Of a stretch of 64,000 nucleotides of DNA, positions 50,832 through 59,278 are shown one piece after another; position 1 is the first letter of the stretch, and every line of letters starts with the position of its first letter. Both the position numbers and the translations under genes were made by a program. This DNA is from Variovorax sp. V213 (GTDB lineage Bacteria; Pseudomonadota; Gammaproteobacteria; Burkholderiales; Burkholderiaceae_C): positions 4,031,001 to 4,095,000 of the forward strand of contig NZ_AP028664.1 in assembly GCF_041154455.1 (NCBI RefSeq), read 5' to 3'. Under the pieces are notes generated by a model. The model was not told the DNA's origin and ran no database searches. It saw only the letters and a program-made list of their open reading frames with translations.

Positions 50832-51724
50832 CGTGCCTGCTCCCCGCTCGGGGCGGCAACCGCGGTTTCGCCGCGCGGCTCCTTGTAGCGCGCGTAGTCC
50901 CACACGTACTGTCCCGGCAGGCTGCGAATCAGGCGCCCGATGGCGTCGTTCATGGCGGCAGCTGCGGCTTCGATGGGCGCGGCCGGATCGGTGAGCGGCG
51001 TGCCCGCGATGGGCTCGAATCGAATCACATAGCCCGCACCGCGCGGCAGTCTTTCGCACACGCTCAGAAAACAGGCGGCGCCGGTCTGCTGGGCGAGGCG
51101 CGGCAGCAACGTCATGGTGTAGGCCGGCCGGCCGAGGAAAGGGGCCCAGACGCCCTGCCCCAGCGGCGGCACCTGGTCGGGCAGGATGCCGGTGTAGCCG
51201 CCGCCCCGCAGCGTGCGGATCAGGCCGCGCACGCCGGTGTTGTTGGTCGGCAGGGTTTGCAGGCCGGGCCGGTCGCGCGAGCCCGCGGCGATCAGCTCGG
51301 CCATCCATTTCTTGCGGGCGGGACGGAACAGCGCCGTGATCGGGCCATAGGTTTCGAGAAAGCGCTCGCCGATGGCCTGGCCGCACATCTCCCAGCTGCC
51401 CAGGTGCGGCGCCACCAGGATCACGCCTTTCTTCGCCTGCATGGCGGCCTCGAAGGCCTCCACGCCCTCCCACCGCACGACGCGGCGCAGCACGCTTTCG
51501 CCTTGTGGACGCAGCCAGAGCCAGGGCAGCTCGGCGGCCATCTGGCCGGCGGCGGCGATGGCGGGGCGGTACTGTTCGGCAGTGACGCCCGCGCTCTCGG
51601 CATTGGCCTTGAAGCGGCGGCGGTAGTGCGGTGCGCACCACCAGACGATCCACCCCAGCAACGCGCCGAGCCGATGCATCAACGGCATCGGTACGCGGGC
51701 AAGCAGGCGGAACAAGGTGACCAT
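50828..51724 (-). CDS. LpxL/HtrB-type late lipid A acyltransferase (first of a pair)
   Basis: 298 residues. Starts MVTLFRLLARVPMPLMHRLG with a short membrane anchor. Catalytic HX4-5E motif is LVAPHLGSWEMCG; also RPARKKWMAEL, LPTNNTGVRGLIRTLRGGGYTGILPDQVP (in pieces) and PGQYVWDYARYK. Diverged from the downstream copy (Glu instead of Asp in the catalytic motif), so the two may differ in donor or acceptor. Divergent from metK; the 220-base gap holds the metK leader. Confidence 0.9.
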   Translation of the reverse strand: MVTLFRLLARVPMPLMHRLGALLGWIVWWCAPHYRRRFKANAESAGVTAEQYRPAIAAAGQMAAELPWLWLRPQGESVLRRVVRWEGVEAFEAAMQAKKGVILVAPHLGSWEMCGQAIGERFLETYGPITALFRPARKKWMAELIAAGSRDRPGLQTLPTNNTGVRGLIRTLRGGGYTGILPDQVPPLGQGVWAPFLGRPAYTMTLLPRLAQQTGAACFLSVCERLPRGAGYVIRFEPIAGTPLTDPAAPIEAAAAAMNDAIGRLIRSLPGQYVWDYARYKEPRGETAVAAPSGEQAR

Positions 51725-51782
51725 GGGCTGACAGGGAGTGTGAATACCAGGACGCGCGCGCACGGGTTTGGCGCGGCTCGAA

Positions 51783-51830
51783 TAGAATGCAAATTGTCGC
51801 CGAGTTACGGAACAACTTGCAGGGCGACAA
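51783..51830 (+). promoter_or_regulatory. metK leader: -10-like hexamer and stable hairpin
   Basis: TAGAAT at 51783-51788 is -10-like (no clear -35). TTGTCGCC at 51794-51801 pairs perfectly with GGCGACAA at 51823-51830; inside, AGTT can pair with AACT. The hairpin would sit at or near the 5' end of a leader of about 150 bases ahead of metK. I do not recognise it as any known SAM riboswitch class. Confidence 0.5.
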
Positions 51831-51944
51831 ACACAAGCGCAAAAGCGATTGTGCCCCGTCGATTCATCGGCATCTGCTAAAGCGTTCGCCAGGGCTCCGC
51901 AGAGTTGGCAACGCGCCAAGTCACTTCAAGGAGCTTTGAACAAA

Positions 51945-53126
51945 ATGGCGAACGACTTCCTCTTCACTTCCGAATCCGTTTCCGAAGGCCACCCCGACAA
52001 GGTCGCCGACCAGATCTCGGACGCCATCCTGGACGCGATCTTCGAGCAGGACCCGCGCAGCCGCGTGGCTGCCGAGACGCTCACCAACACCGGCCTGGTG
52101 GTGCTCGCCGGCGAGATCACCACCAATGCGCACGTCGACTACATCCAGGTGGCGCGCGACACCATCAAGCGCATCGGCTACGACAACACCGAGTACGGCA
52201 TCGACTACAAGGGCTGCGCGGTGATGGTCTGCTACGACAAGCAGTCCAACGACATCGCGCAGGGTGTGGACCACGCGAGCGACGACCACCTGAACACGGG
52301 CGCCGGCGACCAGGGCCTGATGTTCGGCTACGCCTGCGACGAGACGCCCGAGCTGATGCCCGCGCCCATCTACTACGCGCACCGCCTCGTCGAGCGCCAG
52401 GCCCAGCTGCGCAAGGACGGCCGCCTGCCCTTCCTGCGGCCGGACGCCAAGAGCCAGGTCACGATGCGCTATGTCGACGGCAAGCCGCACAGCATCGACA
52501 CGGTGGTGCTCTCCACCCAGCACAGCCCCGATCAGAGCGAAACGCCCACCAAGATGAAGGCCTCGTTCAACGAAGCCATCATCGAGGAGATCATCAAGCC
52601 CGTGCTGCCCAAGGAATGGCTCAAGGACACGCGCTACCTGATCAACCCGACCGGCCGCTTCGTCATCGGCGGTCCGCAGGGCGATTGCGGCCTCACGGGC
52701 CGCAAGATCATCGTCGACACCTACGGCGGCGCCTGCCCGCATGGCGGCGGCGCGTTCTCGGGCAAGGACCCGTCGAAGGTCGACCGCTCGGCTGCCTACG
52801 CCGCGCGCTACGTGGCCAAGAACATCGTGGCCGCCGGCCTGGCGCGGCAGTGCCAGATCCAGGTCGCCTACGCGATCGGCGTGGCCCAGCCGATGAACAT
52901 CACGGTCTACACCGAAGGCACCGGCGTCATCCCCGACAGCAAGATCGCAGAGCTCGTGCGCGAGTTCTTCGACCTGCGTCCGAAGGGCATCATCCAGATG
53001 CTCGATTTGCTGCGCCCCATCTACCAGAAGACCGCAGCCTACGGCCATTTCGGCCGCGAAGAGCCCGAGTTCACCTGGGAAGCGACCACGCAAGCGGCCG
53101 CGCTGCGCGCTGCGGCAGGCCTGTAA
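51945..53126 (+). CDS. metK: S-adenosylmethionine synthetase
   Basis: 393 residues. Makes SAM from methionine and ATP. Motifs: FTSESVSEGHPDKVADQISDA, the GAGDQGLMFGYACDE hexapeptide region, GGPQGDCGLTGRKIIVDTYG and GGGAFSGKDPSKVDRSAAY. The ATG at 51945 has AAGGAG ten bases upstream; in-frame codons reaching back to a GTG at 51849 have no family counterpart. Followed by a bidirectional terminator. Confidence 0.98.
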   Translation: MANDFLFTSESVSEGHPDKVADQISDAILDAIFEQDPRSRVAAETLTNTGLVVLAGEITTNAHVDYIQVARDTIKRIGYDNTEYGIDYKGCAVMVCYDKQSNDIAQGVDHASDDHLNTGAGDQGLMFGYACDETPELMPAPIYYAHRLVERQAQLRKDGRLPFLRPDAKSQVTMRYVDGKPHSIDTVVLSTQHSPDQSETPTKMKASFNEAIIEEIIKPVLPKEWLKDTRYLINPTGRFVIGGPQGDCGLTGRKIIVDTYGGACPHGGGAFSGKDPSKVDRSAAYAARYVAKNIVAAGLARQCQIQVAYAIGVAQPMNITVYTEGTGVIPDSKIAELVREFFDLRPKGIIQMLDLLRPIYQKTAAYGHFGREEPEFTWEATTQAAALRAAAGL

Positions 53127-53154
53127 AGCCCGGGGCTCTCCGCCTTTCTCCAAA

Positions 53155-53186
53155 GCAAATGCCGGCCTCGAGCCGGCATTTTTGCT
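53155..53186. terminator. Bidirectional terminator between metK and the iron-uptake unit
   Basis: AATGCCGGC (53158-53166), loop CTCGA, GCCGGCATT (53172-53180), then TTT on the plus strand and a matching A-rich lead that gives a T-rich tail on the minus strand. Serves both convergent transcripts. Confidence 0.85.
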
Positions 53187-53198
53187 TCTGGGCGCGGC

Positions 53199-53378
53199 TC
53201 AGTTCCTGCGCCAGCCGTACCAGGCGCACACGACGACGGGTATGCCCAGCGCGAACCAGGCCAGCACGTCGCCCAACCCGCCGTCGCTGAACAGCGCGGA
53301 AACCAGGCCGACGGCGGTCAGCACGCCCAGCACGATCGGCCAGCCCCACATGCGCCGGAACGCGTGCCGTTGCTTCAT
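53199..53378 (-). CDS. Small two-helix membrane protein
   Basis: 59 residues from MKQRHAFRRMWGWPIVLGVL. Two hydrophobic segments (about 12-28 and 38-53) with a short GGLGD turn and a basic C-terminus WYGWRRN. The ATG overlaps the stop of the PepSY gene by four bases, so it is the last gene of the iron-uptake unit. Similar tiny proteins accompany PepSY/TonB receptor genes in other proteobacteria (recollection); function unknown. Confidence 0.75.
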   Translation of the reverse strand: MKQRHAFRRMWGWPIVLGVLTAVGLVSALFSDGGLGDVLAWFALGIPVVVCAWYGWRRN

Positions 53379-54559
53379 GCCTGCACCTTCATGGCAGGGG
53401 CCGGATCGGGCTGCTGCCCGCCATGCTGTTGCGGCGCGCGCCCGGCGGCCGTCGGCGCCGGCACGGTGTTGCCGCGCTTGAGCCACAGGTACAGCCCGCT
53501 GCCCAGCACGATGATGGTCGCGATGTCGAGCAGCGCCCAGATGATCTGCATCGGCATGCCGCCGTAGTCGCCGAAGTGCAACGGCTGCGACACGAGCAGC
53601 GCCGTCAGGTACCAGGGCATCTTCGGCGAAGCGGTCACCTGCGCAGTCTTGGCATCGACCAGCACCGGTTGCAGCAGCTTCGAAGTGAAGGGCTCATTGC
53701 CGCGCATGAAGAAGGTGGTGTGGTGCGGGCTCGAGAACGAAGTGCCTGGGAACGCGATGAAGGACAGCTTCATGTCGGGCGCCTGCTGGAGGGCGACTTC
53801 CATGGAGCGCTGCACCGATGCGCGCTGGACCACGGGCACGGTCGGTTCGTTCTTGTAGGGAGCCAGCAGCGTGCTGAGCTGGTCGTACTGCCAGTACTTG
53901 ATGATCAGGTCGGCCCAGGTGTTGATCATGCCGGTGGAGCCCACCACGAACAGCCACACCAGCGTGACGATGCCCAGCAGGTTGTGCAGGTCGAGCCACT
54001 TGAGGCGCGGCCGCTTCTCGCGCCGCACGGTGCCGAAGTCCAGCTTGCGCATGAACGGCGTATAGAGCACGACGCCGGAGACGATGGCCACCAGCAGCAG
54101 CAAGCCCATGAAGCCCAGGAAGAGCTTGCCTGCGAGCCCGGCGAACAGGTCGATGTGCAGCTTGAACATCACATACATGAAGCCCTCGTCGAATTTCGGC
54201 TGCGCAAGCACGGCGCCGGTGCGCGCGTCGACGGCCACCGTCTTGAAGTCTTCGGTGGGCTCAGGCGTGGGCGTGAGCGTGACGAGCCATAGGCCGTCGT
54301 CGTCCTCAGGCTGGGAGACGAACTGCACCACGCGGTCGGGGTGCTTGGAGCGCGCGGTTTCGAGCACGCGGTCCAGGCTCACGCGCGGCGTGCTCGCGGG
54401 CATCTTGGGCGCCTCGACCTCGGTGCCCAGCAGGTGCCCGATCTCGTGATGAAAGATCAGCGGCAAACCCGTGATGCACAGCAGCAGCATGAACACGGTG
54501 CACACGAGGCTGCTCCACTTGTGCACCCAGGCCCAGGTCTTGATCTTTCGGCTGTTCAT
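53375..54559 (-). CDS. PepSY-domain inner-membrane protein, siderophore-uptake associated
   Basis: 394 residues. PepSY-TM family: helix 1 WSSLVCTVFMLLLCITGLPLIF after WAWVHKW, a periplasmic PepSY domain (VDARTGAVLAQPKFDEGFM), helix 2 LGFMGLLLLVAIVSGVVLYTPF, helix 3 LHNLLGIVTLVWLFVVGSTG and helix 4 IWALLDIATIIVLGSGLYLWL. Several His residues near helix ends could bind heme or metal; some family members are ferric-siderophore reductases. Lies 30 bases after the TonB-dependent receptor. Confidence 0.9.
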   Translation of the reverse strand: MNSRKIKTWAWVHKWSSLVCTVFMLLLCITGLPLIFHHEIGHLLGTEVEAPKMPASTPRVSLDRVLETARSKHPDRVVQFVSQPEDDDGLWLVTLTPTPEPTEDFKTVAVDARTGAVLAQPKFDEGFMYVMFKLHIDLFAGLAGKLFLGFMGLLLLVAIVSGVVLYTPFMRKLDFGTVRREKRPRLKWLDLHNLLGIVTLVWLFVVGSTGMINTWADLIIKYWQYDQLSTLLAPYKNEPTVPVVQRASVQRSMEVALQQAPDMKLSFIAFPGTSFSSPHHTTFFMRGNEPFTSKLLQPVLVDAKTAQVTASPKMPWYLTALLVSQPLHFGDYGGMPMQIIWALLDIATIIVLGSGLYLWLKRGNTVPAPTAAGRAPQQHGGQQPDPAPAMKVQA

Positions 54560-54589
54560 GTCGTCGCTGCCCCCGTCGAAAGTGAAAAA

Positions 54590-56692
54590 TTAAAAGCGAT
54601 AGGTTGCGCTGGCCACAACGTTGCGGCGCGCGCCGTACCAGCAGTCACCGCGCGAAAGACAGGTGCTCACGTACACCTTGTCCGTCACGTTGTTGATGTT
54701 GAGCGCATAGCGCCAGCGCTCGGTTTCATAGGCAAACACGAGGTCGGCCAGTGCAACGCCCGGCACGCGCGGGCCGACACCAAATTGCAGGTCGCGGAAC
54801 GAACTCATCAGGCGCACACCGGCGCCCGCCGAGAAGCCGCTGACGCCGCCGATCGAGAAGCGGTACTTGGCCCAGACGCTGGCCTGGTGCTTGGGCAGGC
54901 CTTCGATCTGTTCGTCGGCGTCCGTGTAGTTGTAGTGCGCGACCAGATCGAGGTTCGGTCCGATCGAGCCCTTGGCTTCGAGTTCGACGCCCTGCGTCCT
55001 GGTCTTGCCGGCCTGCGCGTACACGTTCGGCGACGGCGAGGTGATCTGGTTCTTCTCGCGCAGGTCGTACACGGCCGCGCTGAACGCCAGTGCACGTTCC
55101 TTCGGCTCGTACTTGATGCCGGCTTCCCATTGCTCGCCGCGCAGGGGCGTGAAGATCCGTCCGTTGATCGGCGACTGCGGCGTGAACGATTCGCTGTAGC
55201 TCAGGTACGGCGACCAGCCCGAGGGCGATGCGTACATCACGCCGAAGCGCTTGGTCGTTGCGCTGCTTTCCTCGGCGTCGCTGCCCGCGGCACTCGACAC
55301 GGCCTTGTCGTGGCGCAGGCCCGCCACGAAGATCCAGTTGTCGAGCTTGATCTGGTCCTGCAGGTAGAAGCCGTTCTGGCGCTGGCGGGTGCGCGGCATG
55401 GCCGTGCGCTCGGGCACATCGACGTGGCCGTAGACAGGCGCGTACACATCGATGGTGTCGAACGTCGTTCCGCCCCAGACGTTCTCGCGCTGGCGCGCAA
55501 AGTCTGCGCCCACGAGCAGCGTGTGCTTGAGCGCACCGGTCTGGAAATGCCCTTCGACGTGGTTGTCGAGCGTCTGCGTGCGGTTGCGCGTCAGGTAGCT
55601 GTCGTAGTAGCGGCCGAGCACGCGCTTGAAGATCGGATCGGTTGCATCCCAGCTCTCGGCCCCGCTGAACGCCGCGCCATAGTGGTAGCGGTTGTCGTTT
55701 TCGTTCTGCGCATAGCGGAAGTTCTGGCGCAGGGTCCAGCTGTCGTTGAACTTGTGCTCGAACTGCCAGCCGAAGGTCTTGCGCTCGCTGTCGTAGTAGT
55801 CGAAGCCCGGCTCGCCGATGAAGCGGCTGGTGGGCACGCGACCGTTCGGGTTCGGCAACAACGTGCCCTCCCACGGCAGGAACTGCGAACTGCTGCCGCT
55901 CCTGTCCTTTTGCCACAGACCCTGCAAGGTGAGCGAGGTGGCCGCATTCGGCCGCCACGTCAGCGACGGCGCGATGACGCTGCGGTCGTCGGGCACGTGG
56001 TCGACCTGGGTGTCCGACTTGCGTTGCAAGGCGATCAGCCGGTACGACAGGGAGCCGTCGGCGTTCAGCGGACCCGTCAGGTCAGCCTGGATCTGCTTGC
56101 GCCCGAAGCTGCCGAACTGCACGCCCACTTCGCGCTGCGTTTCCTGCAGCGGCCGCTTGCTCACCATGTTGACCACGCCCGCGGCCGTGCCCGCCCCGAA
56201 GAGCATGCCCGAGGGGCCGCGCAGCACTTCGAGCCGCTCCAGCGTGTAGGGCTCGGTGCGCGTGGTGCTGGTGTAGTAGCCGTAAGCTTGGCGCAGTCCG
56301 TCGAGGTAGACGTCGGGCGAGGCGCCCCGCACGCGCACGGAGTCGGTCCGCGAATCGAGGCCATAGGCATCGGAGCGCACGCCAGCGGCGTAGTTGAGCG
56401 CGTCCTGCAGGTTGTAGGCGCCCTGGTCGACCATCTGGTCACGCGTGACCACGGTGACCGATTGGGGGGTTTCAGCCAGCGGCGTGTCCGTCTTGGTCGC
56501 GGTCGCGGCATTCCGGGCGCGGTAGCCGATCACCGGCGACGTCGCGGTTTCGGCCTCGGCATTCGCATCGACCTTCACTTCCGGCAAGGCGCCGGGCGCC
56601 GTGGTCTGGGCCAGAACCTGGTGATGCACATGGATTGCCATGCAACCTGCCAGCACCGTTGCGACCCTGCGCCCCGCCACGAATCCCTTCAT
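54590..56692 (-). CDS. TonB-dependent ferric-siderophore receptor
   Basis: 700 residues. Signal peptide to about residue 29 (VHHQVLAQ). A TonB-box-like LPEVKV follows, then the plug domain (TPLAETPQSVTVVTRDQMVDQ, LNYAAGVRSDAYG, DSVRVRGASPDVYLDGL, RLEVLRGPSGMLFGAGTAAG, VVNMVSKRP) and a beta-barrel ending in the aromatic residue of ATYRF. The plug sequence is of the FhuA/FpvA siderophore type; there is no N-terminal signalling domain. Ligand unknown. A Fur-like box precedes it, and the PepSY partner follows. Confidence 0.95.
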   Translation of the reverse strand: MKGFVAGRRVATVLAGCMAIHVHHQVLAQTTAPGALPEVKVDANAEAETATSPVIGYRARNAATATKTDTPLAETPQSVTVVTRDQMVDQGAYNLQDALNYAAGVRSDAYGLDSRTDSVRVRGASPDVYLDGLRQAYGYYTSTTRTEPYTLERLEVLRGPSGMLFGAGTAAGVVNMVSKRPLQETQREVGVQFGSFGRKQIQADLTGPLNADGSLSYRLIALQRKSDTQVDHVPDDRSVIAPSLTWRPNAATSLTLQGLWQKDRSGSSSQFLPWEGTLLPNPNGRVPTSRFIGEPGFDYYDSERKTFGWQFEHKFNDSWTLRQNFRYAQNENDNRYHYGAAFSGAESWDATDPIFKRVLGRYYDSYLTRNRTQTLDNHVEGHFQTGALKHTLLVGADFARQRENVWGGTTFDTIDVYAPVYGHVDVPERTAMPRTRQRQNGFYLQDQIKLDNWIFVAGLRHDKAVSSAAGSDAEESSATTKRFGVMYASPSGWSPYLSYSESFTPQSPINGRIFTPLRGEQWEAGIKYEPKERALAFSAAVYDLREKNQITSPSPNVYAQAGKTRTQGVELEAKGSIGPNLDLVAHYNYTDADEQIEGLPKHQASVWAKYRFSIGGVSGFSAGAGVRLMSSFRDLQFGVGPRVPGVALADLVFAYETERWRYALNINNVTDKVYVSTCLSRGDCWYGARRNVVASATYRF

Positions 56693-56711
56693 TCCTTCTC
56701 CACTCCGAAAT

Positions 56712-56738
56712 ATTATTAAGAACGATTCGCATTCTAAT
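56712..56738 (-). promoter_or_regulatory. Fur-like box upstream of the siderophore receptor
   Basis: Minus strand AGAATGCGAATCGTTCT with an AT-rich tail TAATAAT, about 25 bases before the receptor ATG. AATGCGAAT is a good Fur hexamer-type half; AGAA at one end mirrors TTCT at the other. Low local GC stands out from the surroundings. Confidence 0.65.
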
Positions 56739-56864
56739 AGTTATAAAGTCTCATTTGTTTCGATTTCCCCGGATCGGCGAGGGGCGTTCGGGCCTTGGCG
56801 GGCGCCGGAGTACAACCCAAAGCGGCTACGATCCGGCCGCACGTTTTGTGCGTCGGCAGGCCCC

Positions 56865-58466
56865 ATGCTCAAGCTCATTGCCTCTTCGTTTCCCGCGTTG
56901 CGCGGCCTGGCGCTTCGGCTGGTGGTTCCTGGACTTGCGCTGGTTCTCGCAGGTTGTGCCGGCCTTCCTCCGCGCGCGGCCGAGCCGCCGACGCTATCGA
57001 TTGCAGCCTCGCCCACCACCATGCTTGGCCGCGCGGCGGCCAGCCTTGATGCCGCGAGCGACGGGTTGTCCAGCATCCGGCCACTGGTCGAGGCATCTTT
57101 TGCGCTCGATGCCCGCATCGAGCTGATGCGGCGGGCACAGACCTCGCTCGACGTTCAGACCTACCAGCTCGGCAACGACAAGACCGGCCGGCTGCTGCTG
57201 CGCGAACTGCGCGACGCCGCCCGGCGCGGCGTGCGGGTGCGGCTGCTGCTCGACGATTTCTATACCGCCGGCATGGACCGCCTGCTGCTCGGCCTTGCCG
57301 CGGAGCCCAATGCCGAGGTCCGGCTGTTCAACCCTTTCGTGAACGCCCGCGACCACTCGGTCACGCGGTGGCTGGAGTTCTTCGGCGATTTCCGCCGCCT
57401 CAACCATCGCATGCACAACAAGCTCTTCGTGGCCGACGGTGCCATGGCGATTGCCGGCGGCCGCAACCTGGCCGACGAGTATTTCTTGCGCAGCGAGGGC
57501 GCGAACTTCATCGATTTCGAACTGCTCATGGCCGGGCCCGTGGTGCCGGAAGCGGCTCGCATCTTCGACACCTACTGGAACAGCGACGTGGTCTACCCGC
57601 TGCAGCGGATCGCCGGCGCCAGCGGCGGTGCGGAAGCGCTGAAGTCCGAATTCGAAGCCGCCACCTCGCCGGCCCACGCCCCGCCGCCCGCCCCTCCCTC
57701 CAGCACCGACCTGATGGGTGACCCGCCACTCGGCGCGCAGCTGGCCGACTTCGGCCGGGTGAAATGGATGCGTGCCGACGCCCATGCCGCGGCCGACAGC
57801 CCCTACAAGGCACTGGGCACCCTCGCGTCCCCGGCCGAATCCCTTGCGGCGCGCTTTCATGAAATGACGGCCACCGCGCGCTCGGACGTGGTGGTGGTCT
57901 CGCCCTATTTCATTCCGGGCGAAGAGGGCATGGCGCGCATCCGGGAGGGCCGCGCGCGCGGCGTGCGCATCAGCGTCATCACCAATTCGCTGGCCGACAG
58001 CGACGAGCCGCTGGTCAACATCAACTACAACCGCTATCGCGTCGACATGCTGAAGCTGGGCGTGAACCTGTACGAGGTCAGCACCGAGCAGCTCAAGCGC
58101 AATCGCCAGATCCGAACCCTGCTCAAGAAAGCCCGCGGCCGCCTGCATGCCAAGCTGGCGCTGGTCGACCGCGAATGGGTGCTGCTCGGCTCCATGAACC
58201 TGGATCCCCGCTCTGCCCGGCTGAACACCGAGTTCGGGGTTCGCGTGCGCAGCTTCGAGCTGGCCCAGGCGCTGCTGTACGCCTACCAACTGGACAACAT
58301 CGAGGGCGTCTACCGCGTGGTGCTCATGCCCGACGGCAAGAACGTGCAATGGATCGGCACCGGCGACGTGGACAACGAGGTGCTGGACAGCGAACCCGAC
58401 TCCAGCCTGCTCACGCGGCTGCAGCTGCTGCTGTTCTCCTGGTTCGTGCCGACGGACCAGTTGTGA
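56865..58466 (+). CDS. Phospholipase D/cardiolipin synthase-family lipoprotein
   Basis: 533 residues. Lipobox LVLAGCAG with Cys31. Two HKD catalytic motifs are intact: HNKLFVADGAMAIAGGRN in the first half and HAKLALVDREWVLLGSMN in the second, each followed by the usual GGRN/GSMN. A Pro/Ser-rich insert near residues 268-285 separates the halves. Members of this COG1502 group act as phosphatidyltransferases or phospholipases; as a lipoprotein it would act in the envelope, not as the cytoplasmic Cls. Starts 172 bases from the divergent receptor gene and ends just before the PhoB-box-like repeats. Confidence 0.92.
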   Translation: MLKLIASSFPALRGLALRLVVPGLALVLAGCAGLPPRAAEPPTLSIAASPTTMLGRAAASLDAASDGLSSIRPLVEASFALDARIELMRRAQTSLDVQTYQLGNDKTGRLLLRELRDAARRGVRVRLLLDDFYTAGMDRLLLGLAAEPNAEVRLFNPFVNARDHSVTRWLEFFGDFRRLNHRMHNKLFVADGAMAIAGGRNLADEYFLRSEGANFIDFELLMAGPVVPEAARIFDTYWNSDVVYPLQRIAGASGGAEALKSEFEAATSPAHAPPPAPPSSTDLMGDPPLGAQLADFGRVKWMRADAHAAADSPYKALGTLASPAESLAARFHEMTATARSDVVVVSPYFIPGEEGMARIREGRARGVRISVITNSLADSDEPLVNINYNRYRVDMLKLGVNLYEVSTEQLKRNRQIRTLLKKARGRLHAKLALVDREWVLLGSMNLDPRSARLNTEFGVRVRSFELAQALLYAYQLDNIEGVYRVVLMPDGKNVQWIGTGDVDNEVLDSEPDSSLLTRLQLLLFSWFVPTDQL

Positions 58467-58473
58467 CTGTCGA

Positions 58474-58520
58474 TTGTCACAAGGCGGTCACCGCGACGTA
58501 ACCTGACACAAGCGTAATCA
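58474..58520 (+). promoter_or_regulatory. PhoB-box-like direct repeats and -10 element
   Basis: Three 7-base units at exact 11-base period: TTGTCAC (58474-58480), CGGTCAC (58485-58491), ACGTAAC (58496-58502), each separated by four bases. The known Pho box is CTGTCAT-type 7-mers with 4-base spacers replacing the -35. TAATCA at 58515-58520 lies 12 bases after the last unit, where a -10 belongs. A 7-base inverted repeat TTGTGAC/GTCACAA (58461-58482) also overlaps the first unit and the upstream stop codon. Confidence 0.6.
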
Positions 58521-58555
58521 GCATCCCGATCCGGAACCTGCTCTTTCACGCCACA

Positions 58556-59278
58556 GTGTCAACGTCCTCTTCCGTCTCCCTGTCGCACTCGCCGTTCCCT
58601 CTTCTCACACATGCCCGGTTCCTGACCTGCCGCGACCTGCCGGCCCTGCTCGCGCTCGAAGGCGAAAAGTGGGACGCCATCCAGGCAGCATCGTCGGAGG
58701 ATCTCTTGCAGCGCCTCGAGGACTATCCGAACCTTTCGGTAGGCGCGTTCTGCACGAACTCGGGCACGCTGCTCGCATCGCTGTTCATGCGTCCTGTCCA
58801 CGCGGATTTCTGGTGTCATGCCGCGTCGTGGGTCGACTGTGTCGACTCGCCCCGGCCCGGGCGCAGCCATTCGCTGTTCGGCATCAGCCTCAGCAGCAGC
58901 CACCCAAGCGGCGTCGAGGCACTGCTCGAGTTCTTCTGGCCCCACGCGCTCAAGAGCGGCTGGCGCCACATCTACCTCGGCTCGCCGATCCCCGGCTTCG
59001 AAGGCTGGCTCCAACGCCATCGCGATCGGTCGGTGCAAGACTACATCGCGCTGCAACGCGCCGGCATACCGGTTGATCCGCAACTGCGTTACTACCATGG
59101 CCGCGGCTTCAAGGACATCGTCTGCGTGAAGCGCGATTACTTCCCTCACGCACGCTCGCTCGACCACGGCGTGATCCTGCGCGGCACCGTGCCGCTGTCG
59201 CTGTTCAAGCCCGTCTGGAAGATGATGCCGCTGACGTCTGCGCAGCGCGTCACCCGCCATCTGGTGACGATGCTGTGA
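58556..59278 (+). CDS. GNAT-like acyltransferase, first gene of a lipid-modification-like operon
   Basis: 240 residues from a GTG at 58556; the first 15-20 residues (Ser-rich) are doubtful and have no counterpart I know. The middle resembles a GNAT fold: an N-terminal RFLTCRDLPALLALEGEKW helix-loop, SVGAFCTNSGTLLASLFMRP strands, a SHSLFGISLSSSHPSG turn in the pyrophosphate-loop position, and GWRHIYLGSPIPGFEGW. Substrate unknown; an N-acyltransferase of the OlsB type is one possibility, not shown. The stop overlaps the GTG of the desaturase gene (GTGA), and the PhoB-box-like repeats lie 54 bases upstream. Confidence 0.75.
   Translation: MSTSSSVSLSHSPFPLLTHARFLTCRDLPALLALEGEKWDAIQAASSEDLLQRLEDYPNLSVGAFCTNSGTLLASLFMRPVHADFWCHAASWVDCVDSPRPGRSHSLFGISLSSSHPSGVEALLEFFWPHALKSGWRHIYLGSPIPGFEGWLQRHRDRSVQDYIALQRAGIPVDPQLRYYHGRGFKDIVCVKRDYFPHARSLDHGVILRGTVPLSLFKPVWKMMPLTSAQRVTRHLVTML

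Noticed and set aside
51783..51944. Known SAM riboswitch upstream of metK
   Set aside because: The hairpin lacks the conserved cores of the SAM classes I can recall, so it is reported only as an unclassified leader.
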